This document shows, in pieces, positions 1 through 7,552 of a stretch of DNA of 48,171 nt (its first letter is position 1; every line of letters begins with the position of its first letter). The stretch spans positions 1 through 48,171 of the forward strand of contig JAEWPQ010000087.1 in the NCBI GenBank assembly GCA_023460575.1, given 5' to 3'. Both the position numbers and the translations under genes were made by a program. The notes under the pieces were generated by a model. The model saw only the letters and a list, made by a program, of their open reading frames with translations. It was not told the DNA's origin and did not search any database. This DNA comes from Bacillota bacterium. GTDB lineage: Bacteria; Bacillota; Clostridia; Lachnospirales; Lachnospiraceae.

Positions 1-656
1 ACCCCAACCGTATTGGGTATCAGATGTTTCCATATAATCCTGGAAGTACTTGTCCCCAAAACACGGGCTGCCAGCACAAACTCCTGGTTTTTCAGCTTTA
101 AAATCTCCGCCCGGACCAGACGGGCCATATTCACCCAGCCGGTAATCGAAAGAGCCACCACAATGGTCCAAATGCCAGCCGGCATAATCATCATCAAAAG
201 AATAACTATAATCAGATGGGGAATCCCCACCAGTATTTCAATGAACCTCTGCATAACCGCATCCACTTTCCCGCCGATCAGAGCAGAAACCGCTCCATAA
301 ACAACTCCAACCGTCAGATCTAAAAATGCAGCCACAAATGCAATCAGCAGTGATATACGGGTTCCCATCCAGGTTCTGACCCACAGATCCCGCCCGAACT
401 GATCTGTTCCAAACAAATGTGCAGCAGAAGGAATCTGGTAAATAATATCGTAATTCGTTTCTTTATAAGAATAAGCGGAAAACACCGGTGCCAGTAATGC
501 CAAAAGCCCAATCGCTATTAAGGTAAACAAACTGGCAACTGCCGCTTTATTTTTTTTCAGGCGAAGCCACCCTTCCTGAAATGCGGTCAAATTGGGGTGG
601 GCGATATGTTCCATTTCGGATTCATCCACATGAACCCTTACAAATAGCTCATCCAT
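1..656 (-). CDS. oppC: Oligopeptide ABC transporter permease OppC (partial, 3' end off the window)
   Basis: About 218 residues of an inner-membrane permease of the Opp/Dpp peptide importer; the C-terminus lies beyond the left edge. The N-terminus is cytosolic (MDELFVRVHVDES), followed by a first membrane segment near residues 37-58, then the OppC-typical stretch LFGTDQFGRDLWVR and several hydrophobic segments. The visible end (HLIPNTVG) is the start of the conserved loop that contacts the ATPase subunit. The start at 656 is preceded by AGGAGG, and the stop of oppB is two bases upstream, so the two genes are translationally linked. The ATPases (OppD/OppF) would be expected further left, outside this window. 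Identification of the permease family is firm; the substrate (peptide rather than nickel) is inferred from oppA. Confidence 0.92.
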   Translation of the reverse strand, partial: MDELFVRVHVDESEMEHIAHPNLTAFQEGWLRLKKNKAAVASLFTLIAIGLLALLAPVFSAYSYKETNYDIIYQIPSAAHLFGTDQFGRDLWVRTWMGTRISLLIAFVAAFLDLTVGVVYGAVSALIGGKVDAVMQRFIEILVGIPHLIIVILLMMIMPAGIWTIVVALSITGWVNMARLVRAEILKLKNQEFVLAARVLGTSTSRIIWKHLIPNTVG

Positions 657-658
657 AC

Positions 659-1597
659 TCACGCCTCCTTTCCTGCTGCCAGGCGTATTCTTGGATCAAT
701 CAGGGAATACGCGATGTCAACGATCAGTACCACAAATATGTAGAAAGCGCTGTAAAAAATAGTGATTCCCATAATGGTTGAATAATCATTGGCCTTAATG
801 CTATCCACAAATAAGCTGCCAATTCCCGGAATGGTATAAATATTTTCTACTGCCAGAGATCCAGTCAGAAGATTAACAACAATCGGTCCAAGAATCGTTA
901 CCACAGGAATAATGGAGTTTCTCACAGCATGCCGCATCAGTACTTTCATCGGGCTTAGTCCCTTTGCCTTTGCAGTAACAATATAATCCTGTTCCAACAC
1001 TTCTAACATCTCCGTCCTGATAAACCGCGCAACCATAGCGGTGGCAGAAAAGGACAGGGCAATAGAAGGAAGAACTGAGCATCTCCAGTCCGTCCAGAAG
1101 CCAACCGGAAGGATGCCCCATTTTAAAGCCACATAATACTGAAGCAGAGCCGCTGCCACAAAATTGGGAACAGAAACTCCCAGTACAGCCACAATCATGG
1201 TTAAATAGTCAATACCGCTGTTGTGTTTCCACGCCGCAATAATTCCCAGGACAAGCCCCAGAGCCAAACCGATCAATACCGCCTGAATTCCGATCAATGC
1301 CGACGGACCGATTCTTCCTCCTATTACAGTCGCTACCTTTTGTCCCGTATAGGTAAAAGAAGTTCCGAAATCCCCATGAAGAATATTTCCCATATACTTT
1401 ACATACTGCTTTGGCAGAGATTCATTTAATCCATACTGTTCTAAAATAACATGCTGCTGCTGTGCGGACATCATATTAAAACGTTCCGCATCAAAAGGAG
1501 AGCCGGGCAGCTTTTTCATCAGAAAAAATGTCGCCGTTACAATGACCCATAATGTCAGCACCAGATAAATCAGACGCTTGCAGATATATTTTATCAT
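659..1597 (-). CDS. oppB: Oligopeptide ABC transporter permease OppB
   Basis: A 312-residue permease, the usual length for OppB. It starts with the family-typical first membrane helix (CKRLIYLVLTLWVIVTATFF), then an extracytoplasmic region with the conserved LNESLPKQY and GDFGTSF motifs. Further membrane segments follow near residues 100-125, 135-160, 175-195, 230-250 and 280-300. The EAA-type loop that docks to the ATPase is visible as AKGLSPMKVLMRHAVRNS at about residues 205-222. It pairs with OppC to form the membrane channel. It lies about 135 bases downstream of oppA, with a hairpin between them, and runs directly into oppC with a two-base gap. Start codon ATG at 1597 has an AAAGGAGG-like site upstream. 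Confidence 0.95.
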   Translation of the reverse strand: MIKYICKRLIYLVLTLWVIVTATFFLMKKLPGSPFDAERFNMMSAQQQHVILEQYGLNESLPKQYVKYMGNILHGDFGTSFTYTGQKVATVIGGRIGPSALIGIQAVLIGLALGLVLGIIAAWKHNSGIDYLTMIVAVLGVSVPNFVAAALLQYYVALKWGILPVGFWTDWRCSVLPSIALSFSATAMVARFIRTEMLEVLEQDYIVTAKAKGLSPMKVLMRHAVRNSIIPVVTILGPIVVNLLTGSLAVENIYTIPGIGSLFVDSIKANDYSTIMGITIFYSAFYIFVVLIVDIAYSLIDPRIRLAAGKEA

Positions 1598-1635
1598 GCC
1601 GTATCCTCCTTTGCATTCCTATTTTCATAAGATTC

Positions 1636-1683
1636 CAAAAAGAGCCGTCCTCCTCCAATTTTGAAAAAGAAGGGGCGGCTCTT
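1636..1683 (-). terminator. Hairpin plus T-run between oppA and oppB
   Basis: Reading the minus strand, AAGAGCCGCCCC pairs with AGGACGGCTCTT (one wobble) and is followed by TTTTT. It sits just after the oppA stop and before oppB, so it probably acts as a partial terminator. That would give excess binding protein over the membrane subunits, a common arrangement in ABC importers. Confidence 0.75.
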
Positions 1684-1732
1684 CTCATTTCCCGCATTCT
1701 AGCTGTCAGGGCAAACCTCTGCCCGCCGCGGA

Positions 1733-3409
1733 TTATTCAAAGTAAGCGTACTTAAATTCAACATCTGGTCCGAAAGGATGATTAACCAGTCCTTTCACAT
1801 TTGATTTAGTCAGTGTAGCAGATCCTCTGTGATATAAAGGAGCAACAATCACGTCTTCATCAACCAGAAGTTTCTCTGCCTGAAGCAGCATATTCAAACG
1901 CTTCGCATCATCAGTCTCGACTCTTGCATCGTTGATCAGCTTATTGTAATTCTCGTTCTGATAGGAACCGCGGTAAGGAGTCCCATTGGTCCATAAATCA
2001 AGATAGGTCATGGCATCATCATAATCAGCGCCCCATGCAGTAGAAGCAAACATATAATTATCGTTGTCCATTAATTCATTTCTTGCCTGAACCGTTTTCG
2101 TATCGATTGTAATATCAATGCCTAAATTTTTATTTAACTCACTCTGTATGTAAGTCGCAACAGCTTTTGTCACAGAATCGTCACGTACCAGAAGTGTCAG
2201 TTTCGGAGTCTCTCCTAACTCCTTACATCCCTCTTCCCAATACTTTTTCGCTTCCTCAGCATTGAACGGGCATAAATTTCCGTTAAGCTCACGGAATGTC
2301 TTACTTCCATCTCCATACATACCTTCCGCTACAAGACCGTTACTGGAAGAAGAACCATCTGCCAGGATCACCTTAGCCAGAGTATCGCGGTCAATGGCTG
2401 CGGAAACAGCCTTACGAATATTTTTGTTTTTCATAACCGGATTGCTTAAAGAAAACTGTAGATATTCTGTTCTGAACTCACTTTCCGATTTGAATTCAGG
2501 ATTATTCTGATAAGCCGCCACATTGGAAGAATCCAGTGCCACCTGGCTCAGCTCATTTGCCAGATAAGCATTTAAAGCTGCCGAAGCATCTTTCATAACT
2601 CTTACCTGTGCATTTTCAATCTTAACGTTTGCAGCATCCCAGTACTTGTCATTCTTTTTAAGGGTAGCACCAACTGCCGGATCGTAACTGGATATTACAT
2701 AAGGTCCGCAGTAAATCATGTTATCCGCACTTAAACCATACTGGTCACCCTTTGAGGTAACATATGCCTCATTTAAAGGGAAGAACTGGCACAGCACAGT
2801 TAAACGTGCAAAATAAGGAGTGGGCGCTTTAATGGTAACCTGGAACGTCTTGTCGTCAACAGCTTTTACACCGACTTCCTCCGCACTAACTTTCCCCTCA
2901 TTGTATTCAGCTCCATTTACAATATAATCTGTCATAATAAAGCTGTAACCGTTTGTAGCATCTGCGCTCATCTGCTTTAACCATGAGAATACAAAATCAC
3001 TGGCTGTTAAAGGAGTTCCGTCGCTCCACTGCAAGCCATCTCTTAAATGAAAGGTGTATGTAAGCTTATCATCTGAAACATCATAACTTTTTGCAAGTGC
3101 AGGCTGGGCCTCATTTTTCTCATCCAGGCGAAGCAGACCCTCAAAAGCGTTGTTATTTACCATGGATGACTGGCTGTCAGAAGCTGCCCACTGTACCAGA
3201 GTCTTGATTTCTGCATTTGCATAAACGCTAAGTACCTGATCACCTGCTGCCGGAGCCGCCGTTTTGTCAGAAACAGATTCACTTGCACCTGCACTCTGTG
3301 AAGACTCACCAGTCGTTGTGCCGCCGGTACCTCCGGTAAATGCACAACCAGAAAGAGCTCCAATTACCAGACACGCAGCAGTACCTAAAGCTAATACTCT
3401 TTTTTTCAT
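1733..3409 (-). CDS. oppA: Peptide ABC transporter substrate-binding lipoprotein OppA
   Basis: A 558-residue secreted lipoprotein of the SBP_bac_5 family that captures oligopeptides for the OppBC channel. The signal peptide ends in a lipobox, GALSGC, with the modified cysteine at residue 22. A Ser/Thr/Gly-rich linker follows to about residue 55. The mature domain shows the family's usual segments: PALAKSYDVSDDKLTYTFHL, LRDGLQWSDGTPLTASDFVF near residues 122-142, and IRKAVSAAIDR near 330. The C-terminal part carries RLNMLLQAEKLLVDEDVIVAPLYH. Length and layout match OppA. The start at 3409 is preceded by AAAGGAGAGG and by a consensus promoter at 3482-3510. No key part is missing. Substrate specificity cannot be read from sequence alone. 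Confidence 0.94.
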   Translation of the reverse strand: MKKRVLALGTAACLVIGALSGCAFTGGTGGTTTGESSQSAGASESVSDKTAAPAAGDQVLSVYANAEIKTLVQWAASDSQSSMVNNNAFEGLLRLDEKNEAQPALAKSYDVSDDKLTYTFHLRDGLQWSDGTPLTASDFVFSWLKQMSADATNGYSFIMTDYIVNGAEYNEGKVSAEEVGVKAVDDKTFQVTIKAPTPYFARLTVLCQFFPLNEAYVTSKGDQYGLSADNMIYCGPYVISSYDPAVGATLKKNDKYWDAANVKIENAQVRVMKDASAALNAYLANELSQVALDSSNVAAYQNNPEFKSESEFRTEYLQFSLSNPVMKNKNIRKAVSAAIDRDTLAKVILADGSSSSNGLVAEGMYGDGSKTFRELNGNLCPFNAEEAKKYWEEGCKELGETPKLTLLVRDDSVTKAVATYIQSELNKNLGIDITIDTKTVQARNELMDNDNYMFASTAWGADYDDAMTYLDLWTNGTPYRGSYQNENYNKLINDARVETDDAKRLNMLLQAEKLLVDEDVIVAPLYHRGSATLTKSNVKGLVNHPFGPDVEFKYAYFE

Positions 3410-3481
3410 TTTTCCTCTCCTTTTGTATTGCTTTTATTGTTTCGTCTTAATTTATAGCAATTTTCCTATAAAATTATTTAA

Positions 3482-3510
3482 ATTATACAGATACTTAGTG
3501 GTTGTGTCAA
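3482..3510 (-). promoter_or_regulatory. Sigma-A promoter of oppA
   Basis: On the minus strand, TTGACA (3505-3510) is followed by exactly 17 bases and then TATAAT (3482-3487). Both boxes are perfect consensus. This is the strongest promoter seen in the window and fits high expression of the binding protein. Confidence 0.9.
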
Positions 3511-3589
3511 TATATTTTTTATTATTTTATCTTGTTTTAAATTGTTTCGATTCTTAACTAAAATACTTGTTTTTCAAAGTCTGAGCAAT

Positions 3590-3630
3590 AAAAAAAGAGT
3601 TTCTGCTTTGCTTTCGCGGTGGAGAAACCC
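3590..3630 (-). terminator. Intrinsic terminator after the 63-residue protein
   Basis: On the minus strand, GGGTTTCT pairs with AGAAACTC, enclosing a small GCGAAAGC hairpin, and a run of seven T follows. It lies downstream of the gene at 3707-3898. It is also the left hairpin of a repeat that recurs at 4729-4822. The stretch between oppA and this gene (3410-3706) holds only the oppA promoter, this terminator and the second hairpin of the repeat. Confidence 0.8.
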
Positions 3631-3690
3631 TTATACGAAACTAATTTCAATCAAACTATAATCCCACATGTTCTTTTTACATGGTCAGCT
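3597..3690 (-). repeat. Two-hairpin intergenic repeat, copy 1
   Basis: The first hairpin has arms GAGTTTCT and AGAAACCC. About 35 bases further on is a second hairpin (CCACATGT with ACATGG) that ends in GGTCAGC. Copy 2 at 4729-4822 has the same order and spacing, and near-identical core words (GTTTCTGCTTTGCTT, GAAACCCTTAT, TGGTCAGC). Both copies sit at the 3' side of minus-strand genes. Confidence 0.6.
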
Positions 3691-3706
3691 ACGTTTAATT
3701 TTCTGT

Positions 3707-3898
3707 TTAGTAATTATTTTTTAATATAGCATCCGTAATCAATTCTTTTGAAATATACATCGCCTTTAAACGATTTCCAAGAAGTGTGTGATGAGAATTT
3801 CCCTCTGGGAATTTTTCCTGTGCCTTTTCGCATTTACTTATTATGGAATTTATAGCCCGAAGTGCTTCTTTCAGTTCTTCACTTGTGTATTCATTCAT
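3707..3898 (-). CDS. Small hypothetical protein (63 residues)
   Basis: A short, highly charged, mostly helical protein beginning MNEYTSEELKEALRAINS and ending ITDAILKNNY. It has no signal peptide and no membrane segment. The start at 3898 is preceded by a strong ribosome binding site (TGGAGGAAGAATA), and the gene ends with a clear terminator, which together support it as a real gene. It follows the truncated methyltransferase gene by about 30 bases on the same strand and may share its transcript. I recognise the general look of a small conserved clostridial protein but not a function. Confidence 0.7.
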   Translation of the reverse strand: MNEYTSEELKEALRAINSIISKCEKAQEKFPEGNSHHTLLGNRLKAMYISKELITDAILKNNY

Positions 3899-3930
3899 TA
3901 TTCTTCCTCCATTCTATATTTAAAAATATA

Positions 3931-4626
3931 TTATCCCATTAGCAACATTTTATTATAATAAGAATCGTGCTTCATTATTATTATGAACCATACGAGATTA
4001 GCACCCCATAAAACTGGGTCAAAGTCAGCGATTCGTGATTCCTGCCTAATGTGTCTTAATACTGCCTGCGAAATGACAAAATCATATTTTACTCCAGACT
4101 CATAGGTTAACACATCTTCACATATAAATTGAACATCATACTCGTCAGTGTTAAGGATCCCTCTCCCTTCATTAATAAGGTTCTCACTGTAATCAATACC
4201 TGTATAAGTACTTCCTTTGGGCATAAGTGGCATAAGCATCGTACCTAAAAAACCATAACCGCACCCACAATCCAAAATATCAATGGGGTCATTAATTTTC
4301 CAAACCTTTTCAATTAAAAATTGCAGGTAGTCCTTATTCCAGAGAAAATTCCGCGTGTTTTTCAGATATTTCAGACATTTACTCCAGTAATCCTTAGTCC
4401 CAGTTTCACAAGGAATATAAGTACGTGACGGTAATGGTTTTAAACCCAACAATTCATCGACTGATACATCAAAATATTGTGCTAGCTGAGGTAAAAGCGT
4501 TATATCGGGAAACGTCACATTGGTCTCCCATTTACTCACAGTCTGATGAGCCACACCCATAACAGTTGCTAATTCTTGTTGACTTATTTCTTTGTTTTTT
4601 CTAAGATCTGCAATCATAAGCTTCAT
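3931..4626 (-). CDS. XRE-type regulator fused to a class I methyltransferase, C-terminus lost
   Basis: The N-terminal 65 residues are a helix-turn-helix of the XRE/Cro type (ISQQELATVMGVAHQTVSKW). A SAM-dependent methyltransferase fold starts at about residue 95, with the SAM-binding motif I DCGCGYGFLG near residues 118-127. An acidic motif (YTGIDYSENLI) and the motif CEDVLTYESGVKYDFVISQA follow. After VLRHIR the sequence changes character (WGANLVWFIIIMKHDSYYNK) and stops at 231 residues, where relatives run to about 290 or more. The tail replacing the last part of the fold suggests a deletion or frameshift, so enzymatic activity is doubtful while DNA binding may remain. The start has GGGGGG eight bases upstream. 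Confidence 0.75.
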   Translation of the reverse strand: MKLMIADLRKNKEISQQELATVMGVAHQTVSKWETNVTFPDITLLPQLAQYFDVSVDELLGLKPLPSRTYIPCETGTKDYWSKCLKYLKNTRNFLWNKDYLQFLIEKVWKINDPIDILDCGCGYGFLGTMLMPLMPKGSTYTGIDYSENLINEGRGILNTDEYDVQFICEDVLTYESGVKYDFVISQAVLRHIRQESRIADFDPVLWGANLVWFIIIMKHDSYYNKMLLMG

Positions 4627-4728
4627 ACACCATACCCCCCTGGACTTATTATCCGAGAACGGAGTGGGTTTCTGATATGATATTATTCATATACTCCCCG
4701 CCCCAACTATTGGCAAATTGCAGAAATA

Positions 4729-4822
4729 GCATAAGGGTTTCTGCTTTGCTTCCGCGAAGTAGAAACCCTTATGCTAATCTATCGCCACTAAAACCACAGG
4801 AGTTTTTATGTGGTCAGCCAAT
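4729..4822 (-). repeat. Two-hairpin intergenic repeat, copy 2
   Basis: The first hairpin is GCATAAGGGTTTCT with AGAAACCCTTATGC, a nearly perfect long stem (4729-4774). The second is CCACA (4794-4798) with TGTGG (4809-4813), followed by TCAGC. It lies between the cell-wall-binding gene and the methyltransferase gene. Without a T-run it is a less obvious terminator than copy 1. Confidence 0.6.
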
Positions 4823-4827
4823 TTACA

Positions 4828-5529
4828 CTAATTAGCTCTGTTAAGTTCCTCCTGAGATTTATGCATAATAACCGCCACATGTTCATTCACATAACATAAA
4901 AGCTCTTTACCATCAATCTGAACCGGGAACACGATAATGCTGCTTTCATCCGTATAAAACTCAGATAAATTAGGATTAATAAAACTCATATTAACCGTCT
5001 CATTTGAATTAACAGTCCTCTCATTATAAAAGCTATGCGTATCTGGATTATAAAGAGATAACGTAGTGGTTTTATCATTGGTAGTTATATTACATTTATT
5101 TTTAACTGTAACAGGCTTATTGCTTATATTCTTTATACCTACAGAGATAACTTTGCTATTTCCAACTTTCACATCAGAAAGCCACACTACCAGAAACGTT
5201 ACTCCGTCATTGACATCATTGATAATTTCTCCGTTTCGATCAGCCATACGTCCATCTGGTATTAATCCATTTACCAGGAGTACTCCTGAATCATTAAAAT
5301 AGCGATCCTTTCCTTCTATGTTAACAATCCCAGTCTGCATATACCCATTTGAATCAAAATGATAATGTTCACCCGTCTCAGGGTCAGTAAACCAGTTATC
5401 TTTTAATACCGTACCATCATTGTACACATATTGCCAGCCGGTAGAATCCTGCTTCCATTCATCAGCATAGCTCACAATGGAACTCAAAACTGAAAATACC
5501 AAAGACATCATAACTATAAACTTTTTCAT
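4828..5529 (-). CDS. Secreted protein with cell-wall-binding repeats, copy 1
   Basis: A 233-residue exported protein. A signal peptide of about 22 residues (MKKFIVMMSLVFSVLSSIVSYA) is followed by two or three choline-binding-like repeats of the CW_binding_1 type between residues 25 and 85 (GWQYVYNDGTVLKDNWF, GEHYHFDSNGYMQTG, GKDRYFNDSGVLL). The C-terminal 140 residues form a beta-rich domain (VTFLVVWLSDVKVGNSK) resembling a FxLYD/DUF-type Ig-like fold; I do not recognise the family. A paralogue of about 70% identity lies at 17500-18204, including the same promoter layout. It is probably surface-attached through teichoic-acid or glycan binding; the ligand of the C-terminal domain is unknown. 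Confidence 0.8.
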   Translation of the reverse strand: MKKFIVMMSLVFSVLSSIVSYADEWKQDSTGWQYVYNDGTVLKDNWFTDPETGEHYHFDSNGYMQTGIVNIEGKDRYFNDSGVLLVNGLIPDGRMADRNGEIINDVNDGVTFLVVWLSDVKVGNSKVISVGIKNISNKPVTVKNKCNITTNDKTTTLSLYNPDTHSFYNERTVNSNETVNMSFINPNLSEFYTDESSIIVFPVQIDGKELLCYVNEHVAVIMHKSQEELNRAN

Positions 5530-5560
5530 ACATATCCCTCCAATTATGTTAATTAGATCT

Positions 5561-5589
5561 ATTATATAATATAAATTAATAAGTTACAA
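5561..5589 (-). promoter_or_regulatory. Promoter of cell-wall-binding protein copy 1
   Basis: TTGTAA (5584-5589), 17 bases, then TATAAT (5561-5566) on the minus strand. The same arrangement precedes copy 2 at 18237-18265. Confidence 0.7.
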
Positions 5590-5732
5590 TTAATACAATA
5601 ATAAATAATATTGAGTAAAAAAAACTTCTGTATTCAGTAAAAAATAACCTTTCATCAAACAAGTCATCATTTTAGTATTAGTCGAATCAGAAGTTCGGAA
5701 CAAACATACTAGGTAAAAAGGAAAATAAGTAC

Positions 5733-5767
5733 TTGACAAAATGCATATTTGTAACTAAAATAGTTAC
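5733..5767 (+). promoter_or_regulatory. Promoter with overlapping palindromic operator for the Rrf2 regulator
   Basis: TTGACA (5733-5738), a 17-base spacer and TAAAAT (5756-5761) form a good promoter. A perfect inverted repeat, GTAACTA-AAA-TAGTTAC (5751-5767), covers the -10 box. The ribosome binding site AAGGAGG follows at 5770-5776. A bound dimer would block RNA polymerase, so the adjacent regulator is probably autorepressed. Confidence 0.8.
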
Positions 5768-5781
5768 AGAAGGAGGCACTT

Positions 5782-6189
5782 ATGTATTCAACTAAATTAT
5801 CGGTAAGCATTCATATATTGAGTGTGATTGTACTGATGGAGGGGCAGCCCGTCACATCTGAGTACATCGCTTTCAGCATTAACACCAATCCCGCCCTTGT
5901 CAGACGTTTAATGAGCCGTCTAAAGAAGGCAAAGCTAATTAAAACGAGTACGAAACTTGGTGTAACAGGTCTTGCCAGAGAGGCGAAAGATATTTCACTT
6001 CTGGATATCTTTTTTGCAACAGAAGACCATCAGGATTTGTTTAGCATTCATAGCAACACCAATCCAAACTGTCCTGTAGGGGCAAAGATAGAAGTCACAT
6101 TGAAACATTTATACAACAACATACAAACAGCAACAGAGGAAAAATTATCTGCCATTAGCCTGGCTGACATTATAAAAGAATTTATATAA
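5782..6189 (+). CDS. Rrf2-family transcriptional regulator (YwnA-like)
   Basis: A 135-residue winged-helix protein of the Rrf2 family. The HTH region is at about residues 25-50 (VTSEYIAFSINTNPALVRRL), followed by a wing (AKLIKTSTKLGVTGLAREAK). Only one cysteine is present (NPNCPVG, residue 95), so the three-cysteine Fe-S cluster of IscR/NsrR types is absent. That places it with the YwnA/YtcD-like redox or signal regulators. It is the first gene of a three-gene unit with two oxidoreductases, as in Bacillus where ywnA sits next to ywnB. The palindrome over its own promoter suggests autoregulation and control of the two reductases. The signal it senses is unknown. Confidence 0.88.
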   Translation: MYSTKLSVSIHILSVIVLMEGQPVTSEYIAFSINTNPALVRRLMSRLKKAKLIKTSTKLGVTGLAREAKDISLLDIFFATEDHQDLFSIHSNTNPNCPVGAKIEVTLKHLYNNIQTATEEKLSAISLADIIKEFI

Positions 6190-6252
6190 AACAACTCCGA
6201 CTTATTTGATTAAAATTTGAGTCTGAAAGAAAAAGAAAGGATGTGAGCAAAT

Positions 6253-6894
6253 ATGAAAATTGCAATAATAGGTGCAACCGGTATGGCCGGCACTGCCCTC
6301 TACAAAGAAAGTGTATCACGCGGACACGAAGTCACTGCAATTGTCCGGCATAAGGATAAGGCAGTATCTTTGTTAGGAAGCGGAGTTAAAGTGATTGATA
6401 AAGATGTATTTGATCTAACAAGATCAGATCTTGAGGGCTTTGATGTCATTATAAACGCCTTTGCAACAGCTCCCGCTAAAGCGTATTTACACCTGGATCT
6501 GGCTGCAAAGCTCGTAAATTTTTTCCGTGAAACCGAAAAGCCCAGACTGTTTTTTATACTAGGTGCAGCCAGCCTGTTGGATGAAAACAACAAGCTGTTT
6601 CTAGACACTTTGAAAACCACTCCTGATGTCGCACCCTGGATTTCCATTCCAGTGGAGGCATATAAAACCCTTAATTTTTTGAGAAACATTGAAAATGTGA
6701 ACTGGGTAGGCGTATCCCCATCGGCTGAATTTGTCCCAGGAGAAGCGACGGTTCCTGTTATAGGAAAGGATCATTTGCTGACCTCCTCCAAAGGCGAATC
6801 AGTTGTGACAAGTGGAACCATGGCTGTTGCCATTTTGGATGAAGTGGAAAATCCACAGTTTATTCGTACTAGATTTACCGTATGTAATCAATAA
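6253..6894 (+). CDS. NAD(P)-binding oxidoreductase, NmrA/YwnB-like
   Basis: A 213-residue Rossmann-fold protein of the atypical SDR, NAD(P)H-binding type. The N-terminal dinucleotide motif is GATGMAGTALYKE (residues 7-19; pattern GxTGxxG). The segments DVIINAFAT and LFFILGAASLL are the strands that line the cofactor pocket. No classical YxxxK catalytic pair is obvious, as in NmrA/YwnB proteins. It starts 63 bases after the Rrf2 gene with an AAAGGATGTG-like site. It probably serves redox or stress metabolism under the upstream regulator; the substrate is unknown. Confidence 0.88.
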   Translation: MKIAIIGATGMAGTALYKESVSRGHEVTAIVRHKDKAVSLLGSGVKVIDKDVFDLTRSDLEGFDVIINAFATAPAKAYLHLDLAAKLVNFFRETEKPRLFFILGAASLLDENNKLFLDTLKTTPDVAPWISIPVEAYKTLNFLRNIENVNWVGVSPSAEFVPGEATVPVIGKDHLLTSSKGESVVTSGTMAVAILDEVENPQFIRTRFTVCNQ

Positions 6895-6928
6895 TATAGA
6901 ATTTAAATTTGAAATGGAGGTATATTTT

Positions 6929-7477
6929 ATGAGTAAGACAATTGGAATTATTAATGGTAGTTTGAGAAAAAATTCATTTTCCGGAAGCATTGCAGACTAT
7001 GTGAAAAATCACGGGCCGGAAGGTTATGTTTTTAAAATCATCGATATTGGAAAACTTCCTCTTTATAATCAGGATTTTGATAATGAAGACCTAAATGAAT
7101 ACACGGTATTTCGAAATGAAGTAAAAAATCTAGACGCCGTTCTATTCATTACACCAGAACATAACCGCTCTATTCCTGCAGCGTTGAAAAACGCTCTTGA
7201 CATTGGTTCCAGACCTTATGGTGAAAATGTCTGGAGCGGCAAGCCAGGTGCCGTAATCAGCCAGTCACCGGGCGGCATAGGCGGTTTTGGGGCAAATCAT
7301 CATTTACGACAGGTACTGGCTTTTCTAAATGTTTTAACCCTCGCTCAGCCCGAAGCGTATATTGGTTCTTTTCATACATTGATCGATGAAAATGGGGAGT
7401 TAAATAACGAAGCTACCAAAGAATTTTTGGACGGTTTTTTAGCTGCTTTTGCTGCTTGGATTGAAAAACTATCTTAA
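6929..7477 (+). CDS. NADPH-dependent FMN reductase family protein
   Basis: A 182-residue flavodoxin-like reductase. The start at 6929 has AATGGAGG seven bases upstream, so I prefer it to the longer reading frame. Motifs: the FMN phosphate loop GSLRKNSFSGSIA near residues 9-21, the segment LPLYNQDFD near residue 45, TPEHNRSIPAALKNALD at about residues 75-90 (the family's P-E-Y/H-N-x-S-x-P-x-x-L-K-N motif), and SQSPGGIGGFGAN near 110. Such enzymes reduce flavins, quinones or azo compounds with NADPH. It is the third gene of the Rrf2 unit and ends at a strong terminator. Confidence 0.92.
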   Translation: MSKTIGIINGSLRKNSFSGSIADYVKNHGPEGYVFKIIDIGKLPLYNQDFDNEDLNEYTVFRNEVKNLDAVLFITPEHNRSIPAALKNALDIGSRPYGENVWSGKPGAVISQSPGGIGGFGANHHLRQVLAFLNVLTLAQPEAYIGSFHTLIDENGELNNEATKEFLDGFLAAFAAWIEKLS

Positions 7478-7480
7478 ATT

Positions 7481-7516
7481 ACACAAGGGAAACAGCTATG
7501 GCTGTTTCCCTTGTGT
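7481..7516. terminator. Bidirectional hairpin between convergent units
   Basis: A perfect 16-base stem (ACACAAGGGAAACAGC with its complement) closes a TATG loop. It lies four bases after the FMN reductase stop and just beyond malG on the other strand, so it can end both transcripts. T-runs are weak on both sides. Confidence 0.8.
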
Positions 7517-7552
7517 AGTTTATAATTAAATAAATAATAAAGACTCTAAGAA

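Noticed and set aside
6812..6928. Longer N-terminus for the FMN reductase
   Set aside because: The extension overlaps the preceding gene, lacks a ribosome site, and the family starts at MSKTIGIINGS, which has a good site.
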